Shown piece by piece: positions 34,641-47,595 of a stretch of 64,000 nt of DNA. The DNA is taken from NCBI RefSeq assembly GCF_963676685.1, contig NC_092345.1, positions 43,049,838 to 43,113,837 of the forward strand, written 5' to 3'. The translations under genes and the position numbers were made by a program. Each line of letters starts with the position of its first letter. Position 1 is the stretch's first letter. The notes below the pieces were generated by a model that worked only from the letters and a program-made list of their open reading frames with translations, was not told the DNA's origin and searched no databases. This stretch comes from Mytilus edulis (taxonomy: Eukaryota > Mollusca > Bivalvia > Mytilida > Mytilidae).

Positions 34641-35884
34641 TGGTTGATGTCTACCATATTTGTTTCATTTGCGAAATCTACTTCTTTTTATGATTGTATA
34701 TAACAGTAAAATGGTAGCATTTTATAAAATTTTATATTTATATGAATACAAGTGTGGACACAGATCAGTGTGGATAGTATGTTAGGATGTTTGACAGTGT
34801 TTTGTATGTCAAAAGAAGTTCTATGTTTTCCCATAGTGTTCTATATTATTAACTGTGTTACATAATATGACAACCAACCTGAGCATTAGGAGAGTTGTAT
34901 ATATTTAGTTTTTATGTTCAAGACGGGCATGGAAGAGCTCGAGACACTAATTGCATTAATTACCAAATGATTATGTCAGATAGAATATGTTCCACATCTT
35001 TGATTTTGGATACATTTTGAAGCTAGGAGAGGAACACATAACAGGTTAATTTTTTCATAATGTGATTTTAGGAGATGGTATCTAAAAACATGTATTTGCT
35101 TACTATTTGTATGGTTCTATTTATATTACTTTGCGGAGAATCATCATTATCATAAGTAAAAGATTTCGTTTAAATGTCGAAATCGTTTCTCAGATTAGAA
35201 TACATTTAATTGTTTTAAGTAATTAATTTACTCAGATTAGAAGACATTAGTAATGACAATGCCTGACATGATGCTTGGGGCTATTTGAGCTAGAGAGTAA
35301 ACTTTTGTGTTATTTTGTATTAATTAATTATTTGAAAATATTTCCTCCAAAGCAGTTCAAAGCAAGAAAAATTGGCCAGTATGAAAATTATATCATTAAA
35401 ACAATCTTTGTAAGCATGCTTCAAAGACTAATAACTGCTATAGAAGTCATCTGATAAAATTTCAAGGGGATATGAACATCTACTTAAAGTCATAAGAAAC
35501 CTCAAATTAAAAAAAAAATCATGCATATGTTTTTTATAACTTTTCATTATACAACTTATGTACATATACTTTTTTCTAAGGAAAATTCTTTAATTTGTCC
35601 ACATTTAGAAGAAGTTTATTTGTTTTTAATTGCTTGCTTCCAGGAAGCAATTCGCCGACATATTTTCCTGTATGCATAGTGACCTGAGCGTAACCCTCCT
35701 CGTAAAAATCCGGTGATCGCAATACGCATGGATCTGTCATTAAAATAAACAATTATCTGATTCTACATGTTAAACACATGCTCAATACCTATGCTTTTAG
35801 TTATTTATTTACTATAAGGTGACAATCGGTAAACTTCGGCTTTAAAACACGGCATTTAATAAGCAGCCATATTTGTTAAATCAT
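34641..35884. other. Intergenic, nothing recognised
   Basis: AT-rich, with no ORF with signal or splice support, and no tandem or inverted repeat of note. Confidence 0.5.
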
Positions 35885-36657
35885 AACAGCACGGCCGACA
35901 CTCGGTTAACCGAGAGATTAGTCGGTTAATCTATATTGAGTATGTGGCTATATCGGCGGTGGGTCTGTTAATCGGGTTGGCTAAAGTCTGTTAATCAGGT
36001 GTTATCGAGGAAATTATTGGAAATTCTGCATGTTTCATTGTATAACTTTTTAAATATATCTTTATCATAAAAAATATTCATGTCTAACAAAACAATTCAA
36101 TGTACTGAATCCAGTGGTGTAATTATTATTTTTCTAGCTTCGATGTACGATCTATAAAATGAAAAGGCGTGTTACTCATCAATAAATTTATACACATTTT
36201 ACACACACAAAATGTACACAAAAAGACACGTTGGTTGAATTAACTTGCATGCGATATTTTGAACATCGAACAAAGACAGGCATTATGTTTGTCAACCAAA
36301 TTGATATCATTGTGTGAAAAATCTACACAAAAATCTGTATTTTGGTGACATAAATCAATCTTTATTTAAAACCTGGTCTGTTAATGGGTCGGATGTATAA
36401 AACCCGGTCTGTTAATTGGTCTGTTAAGAGTTATGAATGGCAATAAAAGTATAATTTTATTGCTGTATGGGGTGTTATCGGATCAAATGGGTAGGCTCAA
36501 GACGAGTGGCTAAAATATACGGAAACAACACATGAGCAATGAAACATAATATATACGGAAACACTGACATGAACAATAAATTTAGGCCATGAATATTGAA
36601 AACTGATATAAAAATGTGTAATATTAAAGTATTATTATACATCATGTTAAAATGCCA

Positions 36658-36760
36658 TATTTTGATTGCCTAATACGAAAGTGTTAGTTTACTCTATCAC
36701 ATGGCTGAGCGGGTGACAATTTTTTGGAATATCACCCACTCGGCTAGACCAATCAAAAAT
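36658..36760. repeat. Foldback 1 inside the 3.4-kb element
   Basis: Imperfect inverted repeat with arms around gctgagcgggtga and tcacccactcggc, extended by attttgattg and caatcaaaaat. It shares the opening 'tatcacatrgctgagmgggtga' with the foldback at 37349. Confidence 0.65.
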
Positions 36761-37348
36761 CGGCAGTTTAAACGACAATGAATTGAATCTACATCAAGTT
36801 ATTTTATAGACAATGCTTAAAGTTCTAATTTAATATACAACGAAGCGTGGAACGACTCAAACTTATTTCTTTTACAATTGTTGGAAAAACGTATTTCACT
36901 TGTTAATATTTTTACTTTAAAACCTATAAATCATTGTGTGTTATGCTTATTGTTGATATTAAACGCATTTGTTCACCATCGATGGGTTTCAACTGGTGAT
37001 GTTTATTTCATCATGTTCATTGTGATGTATATTTCTCAGCCAGATAGGAGGCCTTTTGAAAGGGGTAGTTACCCAAAATTTAAATAAAATAAATAACAAT
37101 AACAAAATAACAACAATTGAAAATATTTTTTTTCTTGATAGCAGAGCTTTTTTCCCGTTTCGGGCCTAATCCTTGTATCGTTTATATGTCAAGTCAATGC
37201 ACTACTATTGTCTATTTACTTCACTTCTGATGATTTTTCAAATACCCGTTACGCTGTCAAGTACGTGACTACATAGAAAATACTTTATAATAAAACTCAT
37301 CTGTTAAAGAAAATGATGATAGGGCATTCATTATAATAAATCAAATAT

Positions 37349-37474
37349 CACATAGCTGAGAGGGTGATAGAGCAGATCGGTATCCCTCGAAAAAATATTG
37401 TCAACCTTGGCTTCGCCGCGGTTGACAATGTTTTCTCGGGACCCAATCTGCTCTATCACCCTCTCAGCTATGTG
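37349..37474. repeat. Foldback 2: perfect 29-bp arms plus nested inner arms
   Basis: 37349-37377 and 37446-37474 are perfect reverse complements (outer cacatagctgagagggtgat). A second inverted pair lies inside (tattgtcaacc and ggttgacaatg). The whole 126 bp would fold into one long hairpin. ORFs drawn across it are artefacts. Confidence 0.9.
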
Positions 37475-37617
37475 TTATTTATATCTTATCACATATTTGT
37501 TACGGATACGGATAAATTTTTAGGATTTACCTGTTATGTTTCATTAAATTGTTATAATTGAACTTTTTTCCCCTCTTTTCTTCAACACTTAGATATGTGA
37601 TAAATAGCTTAAAGATT

Positions 37618-37745
37618 ATAACATGTTTTTCCATATTTGCCCTGGTATCATCCCTCGACCCATATCGGCCCTCGGCTAAAGCCTCGAGGCCGATATGGGA
37701 GTCTCGGGATGATACCAGGGCTAATATAGAAAAGGGCATGTTATA
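37618..37745. repeat. Foldback 3 inside the 3.4-kb element
   Basis: Long imperfect hairpin: gccctggtatcatccc pairs with gggatgataccagggc, ccatatcggcc with ggccgatatgg, and the flanks ataacatg with catgttat. Confidence 0.85.
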
Positions 37746-39311
37746 ATCTATACATATTGATTTCATCCAAGAATGGTCGCATATATCATGTGGATTCTGT
37801 TTAGGTTGTCATGAATGACACTAATTTGTATCTAAATTGGTATTAACCAGTATATAAATCAGAGATAAACGTTGTAATGTAACTAAAAATCAGTAAGTAA
37901 AATATATTGGGATGCTAGAATATATAAAGAATAAAGAAATAATAATGAGTAAGATAAAATAAAATGTAGAGAAAAGTAACAGACAATTTAAAGAATATAG
38001 AAATAAACAACACCCCCAATCCGGACCCTCATTGTATACACGAGAATTTGGATGGAAACACAGAATATATAGAATAATAGATAATGACAGTAGGAAGTGA
38101 TGCATTAATAAAAAAAGATAGAAAAAAATAATAACTGTTTGAGAATAAAGACATGAAACACCCCTGGGTGTTGAAACAGTAACGGATTGCTATGTACTCA
38201 TATTGGTAATAAATGCTAAAAGTTTACATGCGGACAACTGCAGTTCTCCTCTGCACTTATGTAGAAAGGAACTAAACGGAATGAAATGAATTAAAACTTA
38301 AGATAACCAAATGTAGCTGCATTCGCTCCTTTCCATTTACTTCTTTAGACTGATTTGTAAACAACAGATGATTCAGTAATAGAAGAAAAGAGCCAATCGG
38401 ATGATGTTGGCGATTTAGAGTTTAACGTCCAGTGACAAATATCATGTGCATATGAGAACGACAACACGTTATATGTACCCTGTGTTGTATTAGAAAGACA
38501 CTTTTGGACGGATTTGAGAACGTGCTACTTTGAACAGACACAAAAATTAAGGCTGAAGAAAACGTTAATAATAGATTCATGCATATTCCAGCAGGCAATC
38601 CATATCCATGTATTGAAGTGACACACCCCTTAATAAAATGCAAAGGAAGTCAAAATAAAAATGTTCTTACTAGAAGGATACTGTTGCAGCGTATTGTCAT
38701 TTTTTTTTACTCAAGAGCATCTCATTCTTAACTTTTTTAAAGGGAAAATATAAAGGTAGCACAACTATTGTCGTGGCTAAACAACTCTTAACTGCCACAA
38801 TTTCAATTGTCCAACCCATTAACAGACTTTATTCCCATAATGCTCACTAAAACGTGGTATTACTCACGTTATATTACAATTATGAAATATTTACTAATTT
38901 CAATTTATATTTTAGAACCAAAGTACGATTTTGTGTCCTTTAAATGATATCTAAAATTGTTTTTTTTCGCCTTTCATTACAAAAATTGCTATGCGTATAA
39001 GCATAAATACTACATACTTGCGCGACGCCTTTTAGTTTTACTGAAAACTGCGCAGACTATGAAATGTTTTTACAGTTGGAAAATGTTCTATGATATATAT
39101 CATTTTGTCAGACACTTTTCTTTTTTTGATTTGATTCTTATAATGTACCTAAAATCTGTATATTAAATAGATTTTAATATTAAAATTGTGCGTTTTACTC
39201 TTAACAGACGTATAACCAACCCGATTAACAGACCAACCGCCGATATAGCCGCATACTCAATATAGATTAACCGACCTATCTCTCGGTTAGCCGAGTGTCG
39301 GCCGTGAACAG

Positions 39312-40190
39312 ACAGAGAGAAAAAAAATTGACGATTATACGATATATTTGCGTAAAAAACGACAAAATCGTGCACAGAGTTCTAAGTTTATGATATATAC
39401 ATGTACATGCATTGGTTCAAGAATTGGATAAACATTATTTTTCACCACTCACTGGTTTCATATGACTTTAATACGTGTATGTCTAAAGATCTAAAAAGTT
39501 ATAGTATTAAATATGAAAAAGGTATTGCAAAAATATTCCCTTTTCAATTTATTTTGTTATATGGATACAAATATAAGTAATACCAATACAGTAAGGCAGT
39601 TTTGTTGTGGTATGAAAGTGTATTGTAGAAAATAATATTTGCTGTTGATTCACTCAAATTAAGAAATATACAAATGAATGGTAAATGTTGAACATGTACA
39701 ATGAAATGTAGTTTAAGAAATCAATTAGGCCAAACAGGCCTTATGAATTTTGGTCTTTTTTAACATACTGAATGACCATTTACACTCAGAACTAAGGTGT
39801 CATGTAGGCAGTATAGATGTATAAAAAAATAAAGTGTAACATAACAATCTAGCATCATATTGCTAGTAGCAAGAGTAGCTTTGGTTGGTGAATTTGTGCG
39901 GTTTTTTTTTAATTTGGCTAATGGACAAAAATTGTTCGATTCAAATCTAAATAAAATGTTATTATCTACCTATTACTTACATTGTACATAGAATGTATAC
40001 TTCTTTGTAATTCCTTGTACATGAGAGTTGTCTGTCAAATCTGTATTTCCAAATGAATGAATTGCATAACAATGAACTGAGCTCCAAGCAAAGCACTTTC
40101 ATAATACACTTAGACAAAGAGCTCAATCCAGTGATATACTTTGTACTAATTACAGGTCCTTCACGAACATCGACCAAAACCATATCTCAA
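39312..40190. other. Intergenic, nothing recognised
   Basis: AT-rich, with no supported gene. A short palindrome (aggccaaacaggcct) at about 39728 is the only structure noted. Confidence 0.45.
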
Positions 40191-40194
40191 TAAA

Positions 40195-41050
40195 ATTGAG
40201 AATGGAAATGGGGAATGTGTCAAAGAGACAACAACCCGCCCAAATAAAAAACAACAGCAGAGGGTCACCAACAGGTCTTCAATGTAGCGAGAAATTCCCG
40301 CACCCGGAGGCGTCCTTCAGCTGGCCCCTAAACAAATATATACTAGTCCAGTGATAATGAACGCCATACTAATTTCCAAATTGTACACAAGAAACTAAAA
40401 TTAAAATAATACAAGACTAACAAAGGCCAGAGGCTCCTGACTTGGGACAGGCGCAAAAATGCGGCGGGGTTAAACATTTTGTGAGATCTCAACCCTCCCC
40501 CTATACCTCTAACCAATGTAGTAAAGTAAACGCATAACAATACGCACATTAAAATTCAGTTCAAGAGAAATCCGAGTCTGATGTCAGAAGATGTAACCAA
40601 AGAAAATAAACAAAATGACAATAATACATAAATAACACCAGACTACTAGCAGTTAACTGACATGCCAGCTCCAGACTTCAACTAAACTGACTGAAAGATT
40701 ATGATTTCATCATATGAACATCAGGCACAATCCTTCCCGTTAGGGGTTTAGTATCATACCATCATAACATATATGAGAAGAACATAACCCGTGTCATGCC
40801 AACAACTGTTTTTAGAATAAATGTGTTTAGTTCCGATGCAAAGACCTTATCAGTGACTCAATATTAACGCCAAAATATGCAATCTTTAATGACTTGACAA
40901 CAGTATCGTAATTATATCCCTTCTTAATAAGTCTATTCAAAGGTTTTGTAAGTTTCTGAGGTGAATACTGACACCTTTGTGCTTTATAAAGAATATTACC
41001 ATAATAACATGCCATACTACATGGTTGGATCAGAAGACCTGAAACAGAAA
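40195..41050 (-). repeat. Long mussel interspersed repeat
   Basis: Contains gcacccggaggcgtccttca, ccagtgataatgaacgccat, caggctcctgacttggga-like and gaagatgtaacc blocks. It ends in a stretch whose minus strand has a short open frame (40827-41015) ending LKIAYFGVNIESLIRSL. The first part is shared with 17560-17710 and 49660-49900. Part of a high-copy mussel retroelement is likely. Confidence 0.65.
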
Positions 41051-41339
41051 GACATTAATTTTATTGTATTTTAAGTATATATACCGGTTAAAACTTTCAC
41101 AAATTTGTGGTAGAAGCATTCAGTATCTATCAACTATATGGTATATAGTTCTGATCAACAGTTTCATGGTAAATAAGTTGTACAGTCTTCACGGCTGCTC
41201 TTGTGCCTGTAAAAATCAGACCTACAGGCCAACAGAATCTAACTAAAATTTTTCAAAAATTGAGCTGCGGGCCTGTAGATTTAGCAGTTCAGCGTGAAGA
41301 CTAGTTGTAGTATGCTGTTTGAAGTTTGCAGCATATTCA

Positions 41340-42010
41340 ACTTTGACTTCTTTTTTAGGTCTGCAATCCATATAAAAATCAGTACATGTGGTATGATTGC
41401 CATTGAAACGACTATCCACAGAGGTTAAAATAACACAGTAAATGTGATTAACTACACAGCCTTCAAAAAAGAGGAAAAAAAACAGTCCAGACATTTAAAT
41501 ACGCAACAATTAAATTGAGAAAAAGAAATGGCCTGATTTACAACTTATAAACAACAGGTTTGACCCGCCCCCCCCCCCCCCCCCCAAAAAAAAAACAACA
41601 ACAAAAAACAAAAACAAACAATGTTCTAAAGAAGATAAGAAGATGAAGCCCTTTCAACTTATAAAGGTGGATCTGGAGGGGATTCAGTACATTCCAAAAA
41701 CTTTTCTTAAGAATGGATACATATAAAAATTACAATGTGTAATATATGTGTATAATATGATTACCAATGTGCATGATGAGACACCTATCCACAGAGGTTA
41801 AGATGACATACTAAGTATAGGCAACCATACATTAGTATACAGCCTTCAAAAATGAGAAAAACTGTCCCGATATGAAAAATATCCCCCCATAAAAATGAGA
41901 TATTTTAAGGCTTTAAAATAAGTAATAGATGTAGCCTTTTAAACTTATAAAGGGTGTGTGTGTGTGGGAGGGGGTCATTACCATAGGAACAACTTTTCTA
42001 AAAGATGATT
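41340..42010. repeat. Diverged tandem duplication of an interspersed repeat, with a C-run
   Basis: About 41392-41720 and 41758-42010 share ctatccacagaggttaa, acagccttcaaaaa, and acttataaaggtg ... ccataggaacaactttt-like blocks. A C20 run followed by A-rich sequence lies at 41567-41600. Confidence 0.5.
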
Positions 42011-42881
42011 CCACTTATTTTCAATGAATAAAAACATGATAAATATTGAAGTAAGTGTATCTCAGTCATCTCATGGGAAGACTATTGTATTGAATCGGTA
42101 CATCTATACATTTTTGTTTAGGGTCACTCGACATCGATTTTTTGGCCTCTCTTATCGACGTCCAATTATTTTTAGCTTCTCGAATTGCCGTCCGGTTTAC
42201 ATGGTTTATGGCCATATGCAAAGATCCAAGCGCCGAGATATTTGGCCTGACATGCTGCATTATAGGGAAATGTCCAAAACAAATGAAAAACACTGCAAAC
42301 TTGGACCGAAAATGGTTAAACATGTTATAACAGAACTGAAACTTTGATTGTCCAGATTCAAGAGATGTAAAGACAGTTCTAGGTCAATATTTTCACAACA
42401 AAAACAAACATTTACTGCAGTATGACGATATAAAATATATGTAGAGTCGTTGGCGCATAACGCCATGAACAATTAACCAATGTTATGAAGATAATTCCTT
42501 TATCAAACATTTTTTTCTTATAGTAAAATTTCTGAAACCTACATAAAAATTGCAAATATTTGAATGCAGGATGGATGTAAGTGGGAATGAACGAATTATG
42601 TGGCGAATATGGGTCACTCACTCTATTATTTTTCTAAATTTATTACCGATGTTTACAGCTTGTCACATCAATTTTTAAGTAGTTTAAGAGATTATTGAAA
42701 AACAAAACAATGAGATGTGATGTGATTTCAATATAGACTACATCATGTAAATAGATAGGAGCGAAGCGATAGGAGACTAAATGTATAAAGGACCTGTCAA
42801 ATTAAAATGTAGAAAATGTAATCACATTCAATCCTTTGAATTCATGAAAAATACAAACGCATAGAACAATATATTTTCACA

Positions 42882-45800
42882 TTAAGGGCATCCGATACAG
42901 TTTCTCAATAAAATGTCATTTTCTTAATTTTTAAATATGTTGTAGGCCTTGGCGAGTTATAAAATAAAACACAAAATAAAACATAGGTCACCGTGCTCGT
43001 TTTCGAGAAAATTGAGGCTGAAAATTGGGGATTTGTGCAATTTTGCAAAAAAGTTAAACAATGTTATAAAATTTTTGGAGCAAATATTCTTTTTCGTAAA
43101 TTATTAAGATCGGGTTGAATTTGAAGCTGTGATAAGTGACAATAAAGAAAAAAATAAATCCCTACACGAATGACTATACAAATTTCCAAGCTTTGCTTGA
43201 CATTGCGAACCAGATGCTCAAAGTGGGATTTTTTCAATCCAAAAAATATAGAAATAAAGTGTTTCTGAAAATGTCATTTTCATCATTTTTCTGCATGAAC
43301 TGCATTTTGTCATGCTTTCTCCAAATCTGAAATAAAAAATATATGTCACCGTGCTAGATTCTATGATAAACGCGATTTATCCTAAAAATTGCGTCCCCCC
43401 TTTGTAACCTCAACGTTAGCGCTAAAGTGCACGACGTCGATGGCAGACTTTTTCGACGTAATCGTTGCAAATTACCGGCGACATTTTTCAGATGTATAAA
43501 TATTGCTTGTAAAGAGCTAACTAAAAATTGGTAATATTGTTTTCGGAAATAAAATCATGTGAATCATAAATACGTCTCTTTCTAAGTGAGAAACATACCA
43601 AGAAAAGTGATTACGGACTGATGATAATTTTTACGGCTTTTAAAATTAAAGACTCAGCAATTTGAAACTTGTCATACACATGTTGCATGTACTGTACACA
43701 CTCGTGCATTAATTTATGTATTAATTTATAGCATATGTTGACCTCTAGATGTTGTTTTTTTGTTTGTTTTTTTTTTTGGTTGGCTGCTATTTCATTACAA
43801 TACTCCTTTAAATCCTTCTATTCACGTTTTAATCACTTTTAAGAATTTCGCATTTATTCATAAAATTCAACTTTTATTCTGGTCAATGATTACAATTGAA
43901 TAAAATTGGGAGACTCCTAAATATTTTTAAGTTCACAATTTTTATAGTTGACTATGAGGTATGGGCATTGCTCATTGTTGAAGACCGTACGGTGACCTAT
44001 AGTTGTTAATTTCTGTGGCATGTTTGTCTCTTGTTGAGAGTTGTCTTATTGGAAATTATACCATTATCTTCTTTTTAATGTTATCAGAAAACAAAACCAA
44101 ATCTTATCAAGGAATATGCTAAAGGATGCTTTTGTCCAGAGAGAGAAACTAGACCATATTTTGAAATTTTTGGATTTCGCAAAAACCATTGAATTAATAG
44201 CGAGAGGACTGGACATATTACCTATGCGTAATTTCATTGGTAAATAACTATATATTTTCATCAAAGCGCGACGCATTGCGGGGTACATAAATTATTGCAC
44301 TTTCATTCCTCTGTCTGTCCTTTCGGTCCTTATGGTTAATCAGATTTTTCAAGTGTACAATTCTTGCCAAGTTTCTATAAAACTGATATCGTATGGACAC
44401 GTTCGAAAACCAGTGCATATCAACTATTCTTTAAAAGGGTTATGCCATTTGGAAATATTAATTATATTGGAAATTGCATTGTATTTGCTGTCATTATCAT
44501 TTCTCTTAATATATTTGTAAAAAAATAAAAACAAACAAAACAAACAAAACAAACAACTGCGCTACGAGCGCATGATACGCCCGTCGTCTTATGTAAAAAA
44601 AAAAAACCATAATACATGTTTTTGAAATAACACGGGTCTTGTTCAGGAAGTAATGCTAAGTATATCCTGACTCTTATGATCCCGCCAATGTAACACGGTT
44701 ACAACAACGATATACATGTACAGAGAGGCATACAGGAGTTGTTCGCTCTAAATAAAACCCAACACAATTGTATATCGAAAGTGAGCATTTAATATAAAAT
44801 GCCAATATCAAACAAGAGAACACATGTACAAATTATATGAAAAAACAAATTTTATAAAATATAAAAATTATTCATGTAACCAATATGGTAAAACCATGCA
44901 TATGACTAGACTGTAAATAGTGATTGGTTCATCTGATATAATTAGAGCGAAGGTGGGGCATAAAAAGTGCCCAATTGTTCAGTTAGGAAGTTTACTTCTT
45001 CTTGTACCTAAATTTTTGGTATCAGTTTTAAAATATCATTGTTGTTTTTCTGTGCTGTAAAAAAATGAAAGAAAATCGGAGCGGGAATAAATTGTGGATG
45101 ATGAATGATAATAAAAATGTCCTATGCTTGAACAGAATATTTTTTTCCATCAATTTGGGAATCAGAATATGTTTTCAAGACAAATACAACTAGTATAGTC
45201 CAAATAATTATGACAGTAAGGAAGGGTATATTAAATATTTGCTTTGACGTCCCGCCTTCCTGTGACGCGTGAAAGAAAAAAATATAATAGCCTTTCAAGA
45301 CGTTTGGACTAGTAAACTACCATACCTCCTCCAACCTTTTGAAGTGCAATGATCGTTCCATAAATATTTTCCATCTGAATTTATTATTTTATTTTAGACA
45401 AAAACTATATCATATGTAGGACATACGTCCTGAACATGCATGAGATATTTGCCACTGGACGTTAAGCAAACAACAGTCAATCAATTTATTGGACATAGTC
45501 TGGGTATGAAGCTGGAATTTAAGGTAGCACCTTCCTCATATTAAAATTATTATTGACATGCATTATATTAGTAACATCAAAAGGGTCAGTCATCTTGAGA
45601 TTGGTAACTATACGATATTTAAATTTGTTGAAGATCTCACAGAAACAGTAATGGGTTTTATTTCTTATGATTTTATTAGACTGTTATCCTTTTAGAATCA
45701 AATGCGCTAATATAATGGTGTAGAAGTTAGCATGCGGGAGAAACAGAAATTGGAGCATCGGAAAATCCACATTACGTTTCTTATTACGGAAAATTACACG

Positions 45801-45896
45801 CATTACGTCCCGCAAAAAGTGACGTTTTGCGGGAATTCAAACGCTTTACGTCGCGCCAAGAGTTAACTCCCTTGAAACTGTATCGGATGCCCTTAA
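42882..45896. mobile_element. 3.0-kb TTAA-type inverted-repeat element
   Basis: The ends 42882-42904 and 45874-45896 are perfect 23-bp inverted repeats beginning TTAAGGGCATCCGATACAG, with the outermost TTAA as the likely target duplication (piggyBac/Kolobok type). Near the right end is a GC-rich hairpin, cgtCCCGCAAAA ... TTTTGCGGGa (45808-45834). No transposase is recognisable. A repeat fragment of the 'gaccgtacggtgacctatag' family is nested at 43935-44075. Confidence 0.75.
43935..44075 (+). repeat. Mussel interspersed repeat nested in the TTAA element
   Basis: Contains ttgactatgaggtatgggca, gaagaccgtacggtgaccta and gagttgtcttattggaaatt, the same family as 56514-56765. Confidence 0.7.
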
Positions 45897-47204
45897 ATAG
45901 GCATTATTCCAAATTTACGTTCATTAATTACGTCTCAATAGAAGATTTCCCGCGGAAATGTCCATGTGTTAAGCGGGATAGACCAAAAACGAATTTTAGG
46001 TGTGGGTTGTCAAAAATATCCTGGTCAATGAACACAGTTAGATAATATATATATATATGTTAACTATATTATCAGAAAAAAAAAAAATTGCCGCAGACAA
46101 CGGTAAATAGCATACATTATCTTGACACGACATATGAAAACCCCTTAAGCATAATGGTGTATGGAATAGTCCATGGAATTGTCCAAACCGATACAGGTGA
46201 AATACGTAGAATAATAATTGTGGACACAGCAATAAGATCAGATTTAAGATCCTCATGAGCCCGTAGTAAAGTAAAAAAAAACTGTAAAAAGCATTATTAA
46301 AAAAAATTTGCTCAAATTTTCTCGATTAACCTTGAAGTGAAGACTAATGAAATTTGCGTGTATAGAGTGAACCCCCTAAATAAAATAATACTGTGTTCTT
46401 GCCGACTTCCTACCGCGATGATCGATAGAAATAATATTTTCTTATATAGTATGTTAAATAAATGAATCAATTGAATAATTCAAGAAGATTTAAAATTTAC
46501 TTAACAAATGAATAAACAATTACTTTTAATATGCTATACATTTGGTATTTTAATGTGTATTACGTGTGGTAAAGTACGCAAGAATGTTCCGTCTATTATG
46601 TATGGCATTGTGCAAAGTAACAAATAGTGAGAAATATTTAAAGAATATCGTGTTTTTATACAATTGTGACTTGAAAAGTATAAAACTAAATTGGTTCTCC
46701 TTTGATATTTTGTCAGCTTTCGTACACATGTTTCTTTTTTGTTCTTGATCTGCTTACTGATTTAAGTTTCTTTGTCGACATTTTGTTTACATGTTTCAGA
46801 TGCCGCCGTATATTTACAAAATTAAGATACGCTTTTTGTTCCATAATTTAACGTTGTTTTATTACGATACAGTACGCTGCTTATTTTTCTTCCAATTTTG
46901 TCTTTAAGTTGTATAGTTATGAAACTTTTAAGGATACATTTCTTCAATCTCAGATTTTCAGTGTTGTTCATACCTTAGACGCAAAAGAAGAGCAAGCAAA
47001 GTTAATCAAGAAAGATTGACGTCAATCCAAAACATTTTCCATCCTTTCACAAATGTTATCGTTAATAAATTGGAATAAGACATTTGAATTTAAACTCTTT
47101 TTATTACAATTCGAGAAAAGAATCTTATGTTTTAACTCAATTCTTAAAAGGATAATACTAGTATTGCATATGTGCAAGAAATATATTAAAATTATTCTGC
47201 TCCT
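45897..47204. other. Intergenic, no supported gene
   Basis: AT-rich, with a short (AT)n at 46046-46058 and an A-run at 46075-46087. No open frame has signal or splice support. Confidence 0.45.
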
Positions 47205-47285
47205 TTACTGGCTCCCCGGGCACTGTCTAGGGGGTGGTGTGTATTTAACTTGAGGTTCTGGAACACGGAAAACATTCTGTTGATA
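47205..47285 (-). pseudogene. Orphan last exon of a second DBH-like monooxygenase
   Basis: Acceptor (minus strand cttttttcag|TAT) followed by 26 codons and TAA, 81 nt in all, exactly the length of exon 11 of the gene at 18154-29279. The peptide VPEPQVKYTPPPRQCPGSQ matches LPEPATKYAPPPRQCPSGH, with 14 of 26 residues identical overall. I see no exon 10 or earlier equivalents from here to the right edge (16.7 kb). It is therefore either a fragment left by partial duplication or the end of a paralogue with a very long last intron. Confidence 0.65.
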
Positions 47286-47424
47286 CTGAAAAAAGAAAAA
47301 AAAAATGTTCTGATAGCGTTTATAATGATAAACTATAAAATTATATATAGATATACTAAATAAATAAATGGTTTGGAAAATACGTGGAAGGTATAAAAAG
47401 TCATGAGAATTCCGAATACAATAA

Positions 47425-47595
47425 GGTTCTATCCGGGCACTCTGCTTCTAAATCTTGGTTTCATCTGGGTTGCTTGGTTCTGAACCTTGGTTCTATCCGG
47501 GTTCTTTGGTTCGAAACCATGGTAAATGGTTCAACATCCGGGTTATTTGGTTACAGCAACCCGACTTCTTGGTTCCATCTGGGTTCTATTCTAGA
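47425..47595. repeat. Degenerate tandem repeat 'cttggttc-atc-gggttctt'
   Basis: Five units of about 31-43 bp start at 47425, 47458, 47489, 47528 and 47571 (ggttctatccgggttctttg). They create a repetitive 92-codon frame that is not convincing as a gene. Confidence 0.7.

Larger units (their letters stand above)
35890..39306. mobile_element. 3.4-kb inverted-repeat transposon, non-autonomous, 5-bp target duplication
   Basis: The termini 35890-35979 and 39217-39306 are inverted copies (about 85 of 90 identical by eye) starting CACGGCCGACACTCGG. Each contains a palindrome-like CTCGGTTAACCGAG. The 5 bp outside both ends are AACAG (35885-35889 and 39307-39311). Subterminal GGTCTGTTAATGGGT-type motifs recur at 36370-36430 and, inverted, near 38810-38835. 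No transposase ORF is present. The interior carries three foldbacks. A 5-bp duplication with CAC-starting termini would fit a Transib- or EnSpm-like lineage, but this is not established. Confidence 0.8.

Noticed and set aside
37364-37766. Short frames across the hairpins of the 3.4-kb element
   Set aside because: Mirror-image frames on both strands are expected from inverted repeats.
42024-42347. Three overlapping 62-107 codon frames on both strands
   Set aside because: Mutually incompatible, no signal or motif, in a repeat-rich stretch.
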